NCBI RefSeq assembly: GCF_001528665.1
Contig: NZ_BBYJ01000008.1
Coordinates: forward strand, 1-64,000
DNA length: 64,000 nucleotides
Source of the DNA: Microtetraspora malaysiensis
Lineage (GTDB): Bacteria; Actinomycetota; Actinomycetes; Streptosporangiales; Streptosporangiaceae
Reading direction: 5' to 3'
Shown: piece after piece, positions 62,138-64,000 of the stretch
Position numbering within the stretch: the first letter of the stretch is position 1
How the letters are laid out: each line of letters starts with the position of its first letter
Made by a program: the position numbers and the translations under genes
The notes under the pieces: model-generated
The model's input: the letters and a program-made list of their open reading frames with translations, nothing else
What the model was told of the DNA's origin: nothing
Databases searched by the model: none

Positions 62138-63397
62138 ATGAAACTCGCCGAGATCTTCGAGAAGATCGTTGGCCCTAGCGCGGATGTCCAGTTCGTCGCA
62201 TATGACGGGAGCAAGGCGGGTCCCCCCACCGCCGACGTCCGCCTCGAAGTGAAGTCCCCCATCGCGGTCGCGTATCTTGCGCAGGCTCCCGGTGAGCTCG
62301 GTCTGGCTCGGGCGTACGTCTCCGGCCACATCGACGTCCACGGCGACATGTACGAGCTGCTCGACCGGATGTGGTCGCTCACGCTCAACGACATCCCCCT
62401 CAGCGAGAAGATCGCGGCCGTGCGGGCGCTCGGCACCAAGCCGCTGCTGATGCGGGTGCCGCCGCCGCCCCAGGAGATGCGGCGCAGCACGCTGGCCCGG
62501 CTCGGCAGCCGGCACGCCAAGCAGCGTGACGCCGAGGCGATCCACCACCATTACGACGTCTCCAACCAGTTCTACGAGTGGGTGCTCGGCCCCTCCATGG
62601 CGTACACGTGCGCGGTCTTCCCGACGGCGGACGCCACGCTGGAGGAGGCGCAGTACGCCAAGTTCGACCTGGTGGCCAAGAAGCTGGACCTCCAGCCGGG
62701 CATGCGGCTGCTCGACATCGGCTGCGGCTGGGGCGGCATGGTCATGCACGCCGCCCGCGAGTACGGCGTGAAAGCCCTTGGCGTCACGCTGTCGCGGCAG
62801 CAGGCCGAGTGGGCGCAGAAGGCGATCGCCGAGGCGGGTCTGTCCGAGCTGGCCGAGGTCCGCTACATGGACTACCGCGACGTCAAGGAGTCGGGCTTCG
62901 ACCGGGTCAGCTCGATCGGCCTCACCGAGCACATCGGCAAGGACAACCTGCCGTCGTACTTCTCCTTCCTGTACAGCAAGCTCAAGCCGGGCGGGCGGCT
63001 GCTCAACCACTGCATCACCCGCCCGACCGGCAAGGAGAAGACGATCAACAAGGGCGGTTTCATCAACCGCTACGTCTTCCCGGACGGCGAGCTGGAGTCG
63101 GTCGGCCACCTGGTCCGCCAGATGGAGGACACCGGGTTCGAGATCCGCCACCAGGAGAACCTCCGCGAGCACTACGCGCTCACGCTGCGCGAGTGGTGCG
63201 CCAACCTCGACGCCCACTGGGACGAGGCGGTCCGGGAGGTCGGCCGGGGCACCGCCCGGGTGTGGCGGCTCTACATGGCCGGCTGTGTCGTCGGGTTCGA
63301 GCGCAACAAGGTCCAGCTCCACCAGATCCTCGGTGTCAAGCTCGACCGCGAGGCGCAGTCCCAGATGGCGCTCCGCCCGTCGCTCGACTGGCCGTGA
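62138..63397 (+). CDS. bfaB: SAM-dependent fatty acid methyltransferase (BfaB)
   Basis: A 419-residue member of the cyclopropane-fatty-acid synthase family. SAM motif I LDIGCGWGGMVMHAA is near residue 190, with QRDAEAIHHHYDVSNQFYEW just before the core. In the bfa pathway it adds a methylene group from SAM to C10 of oleoyl chains in phospholipids, and BfaA reduces it. The first 120 residues match the N-terminal lipid-binding part of the family. A third gene sometimes linked to this pathway was not recognised here. Confidence 0.92.
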   Translation: MKLAEIFEKIVGPSADVQFVAYDGSKAGPPTADVRLEVKSPIAVAYLAQAPGELGLARAYVSGHIDVHGDMYELLDRMWSLTLNDIPLSEKIAAVRALGTKPLLMRVPPPPQEMRRSTLARLGSRHAKQRDAEAIHHHYDVSNQFYEWVLGPSMAYTCAVFPTADATLEEAQYAKFDLVAKKLDLQPGMRLLDIGCGWGGMVMHAAREYGVKALGVTLSRQQAEWAQKAIAEAGLSELAEVRYMDYRDVKESGFDRVSSIGLTEHIGKDNLPSYFSFLYSKLKPGGRLLNHCITRPTGKEKTINKGGFINRYVFPDGELESVGHLVRQMEDTGFEIRHQENLREHYALTLREWCANLDAHWDEAVREVGRGTARVWRLYMAGCVVGFERNKVQLHQILGVKLDREAQSQMALRPSLDWP

Positions 63398-63439
63398 GCT
63401 CGGGCGGAGGCCGTCCGTAGTACTACGCCGCCCTGACCG

Positions 63440-64000
63440 CTACCGCAGCTCCCGCTTGAGGATCTTGCCGGTGGCAGTCATGGGCAGGGCGTCGCGGAAC
63501 TCGACGATCCGCGGGTACTTGTAGGCCGCCATCGTCTCGCGGCTCCACGCGATCAGCTCGTCCTCCGCGACCGTCGCGTCCGCCTTGCGGATGATGTACG
63601 CCTTGATCTCCTCGCCGTGCGAGTCGTGCGGGACGCCGACGACCGCGGCGAGCGAGACGGCGGGGTGGGTCATCAGCACCTCCTCGATCTCGCGCGGGTA
63701 GACATTGAAGCCACCCCGGATGATCATGTCCTTGGCGCGGTCCACGATGAAGTAGAAGCCGTCCTCGTCGCGCCTGGCCACGTCGCCGGTGCGGAACCAG
63801 CCGTCCCGCATGACCTCGGCCGTCGCCTCGGGCCGGTTGTAGTAGCCCTTCATGACGTTGTGGCCGCGGACGGCGATCTCGCCCACCTCGTCCTGGGTGT
63901 TCCACTCGGCGTCGATGAGCTTCATCTCCACGCCCCAGATGGGGGTGCCGATCGAGCCGGGCTTCGTCGGACGACCCCGCTGGTTGAAGGCCGCCACCGG
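63440..64000 (-). CDS. Long-chain fatty acid-CoA ligase, C-terminal part (partial)
   Basis: The C-terminal 186 residues of an AMP-binding acyl-CoA synthetase; the rest lies beyond the window end, so the start is not visible. Motifs of the hinge and C-terminal domain are intact: DGWFRTGDVARRDEDGF, IVDRAKDMIIRGGFNVYP, and the catalytic Lys in MTATGKILKREL. It would activate fatty acids as acyl-CoA. It is convergent with bfaB, and the placement next to two fatty-acid-modifying genes fits lipid metabolism. Confidence 0.93.
   Translation of the reverse strand, partial: PVAAFNQRGRPTKPGSIGTPIWGVEMKLIDAEWNTQDEVGEIAVRGHNVMKGYYNRPEATAEVMRDGWFRTGDVARRDEDGFYFIVDRAKDMIIRGGFNVYPREIEEVLMTHPAVSLAAVVGVPHDSHGEEIKAYIIRKADATVAEDELIAWSRETMAAYKYPRIVEFRDALPMTATGKILKRELR

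Overview
The window is a high-GC actinobacterial chromosome segment, most likely from the order Streptosporangiales (a relative of Microbispora, Nonomuraea, Sphaerisporangium or Thermomonospora). The evidence is the GC content and frequent GTG starts, the core order folC - DUF4233 - ndk - mreBCD - mrdA - rodA - two radical-SAM-linked genes - rne/rng - rplU - rpmA - obgE - proB - proA - nadD - rsfS, a FabV-type enoyl reductase, a GuaB1-type enzyme, and a bfaA-bfaB pair for 10-methyl-branched fatty acids. Genus-level assignment is inference. No plasmid, phage, insertion sequence or CRISPR array was seen.

Layout. 1-820: gene-free, G-rich and repetitive DNA. 821-4589: folC, DUF4233, an MFS-like protein and ndk, closed by a clear terminator. 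4787-10659: the elongation/cell-wall operon mreB, mreC, mreD, mrdA (PBP2) and rodA. 10722-17200: a TIGR03960-type radical SAM protein, its TIGR03936-type partner, RNase E/G and ribosomal proteins L21 and L27. 17312-21074: obgE, proB, proA. 21299-26544: small membrane proteins, a Ser/Thr kinase, an M48 peptidase, nadD, rsfS and a histidine phosphatase. 26642-38355: an accessory stretch bounded and interrupted by three near-identical tRNA-Ala(GGC) genes; it carries two transporters, FabV, an ECF41 sigma-factor operon, a polysaccharide deacetylase lipoprotein and a VWA lipoprotein. 38624-50895: DUF2087 protein, ABC transporter, GlxA/AraC regulator divergent from an MFS transporter, PTH2-like protein, DUF1269 protein, CASTOR/POLLUX-like channel, maf, EI24 and DUF4192 genes. 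51240-60540: small unknown genes, a phosphotransferase next to an ATP-dependent DNA ligase, a GT39-like membrane protein, FKBP, guaB1, a GyrI-like protein and an alpha-methylacyl-CoA racemase. 60764-64000: bfaA-bfaB and the C-terminal part of an acyl-CoA ligase.

Regulation is the most interesting layer. A TAnnnT box lies exactly 7 nt before eight start codons, and 6 or 8 nt before five more, which points to leaderless transcripts. Several of these head very short ORFs. One short ORF (29787-29897) overlaps fabV by ATGA. One (26804-26830) overlaps a membrane-protein gene by ATGA. One (31425-31460, with three consecutive Pro codons) precedes competing hairpins and a small U-tailed terminator in front of an EamA transporter, which looks like ribosome-mediated attenuation. 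The ECF41 sigma gene has a matching TGTCAC-18-CGTC promoter, and a second copy of that promoter with the same spacing lies in front of the VWA lipoprotein gene, suggesting a small regulon. All three tRNA-Ala genes share a TTAnnn-17-TATAnn promoter.
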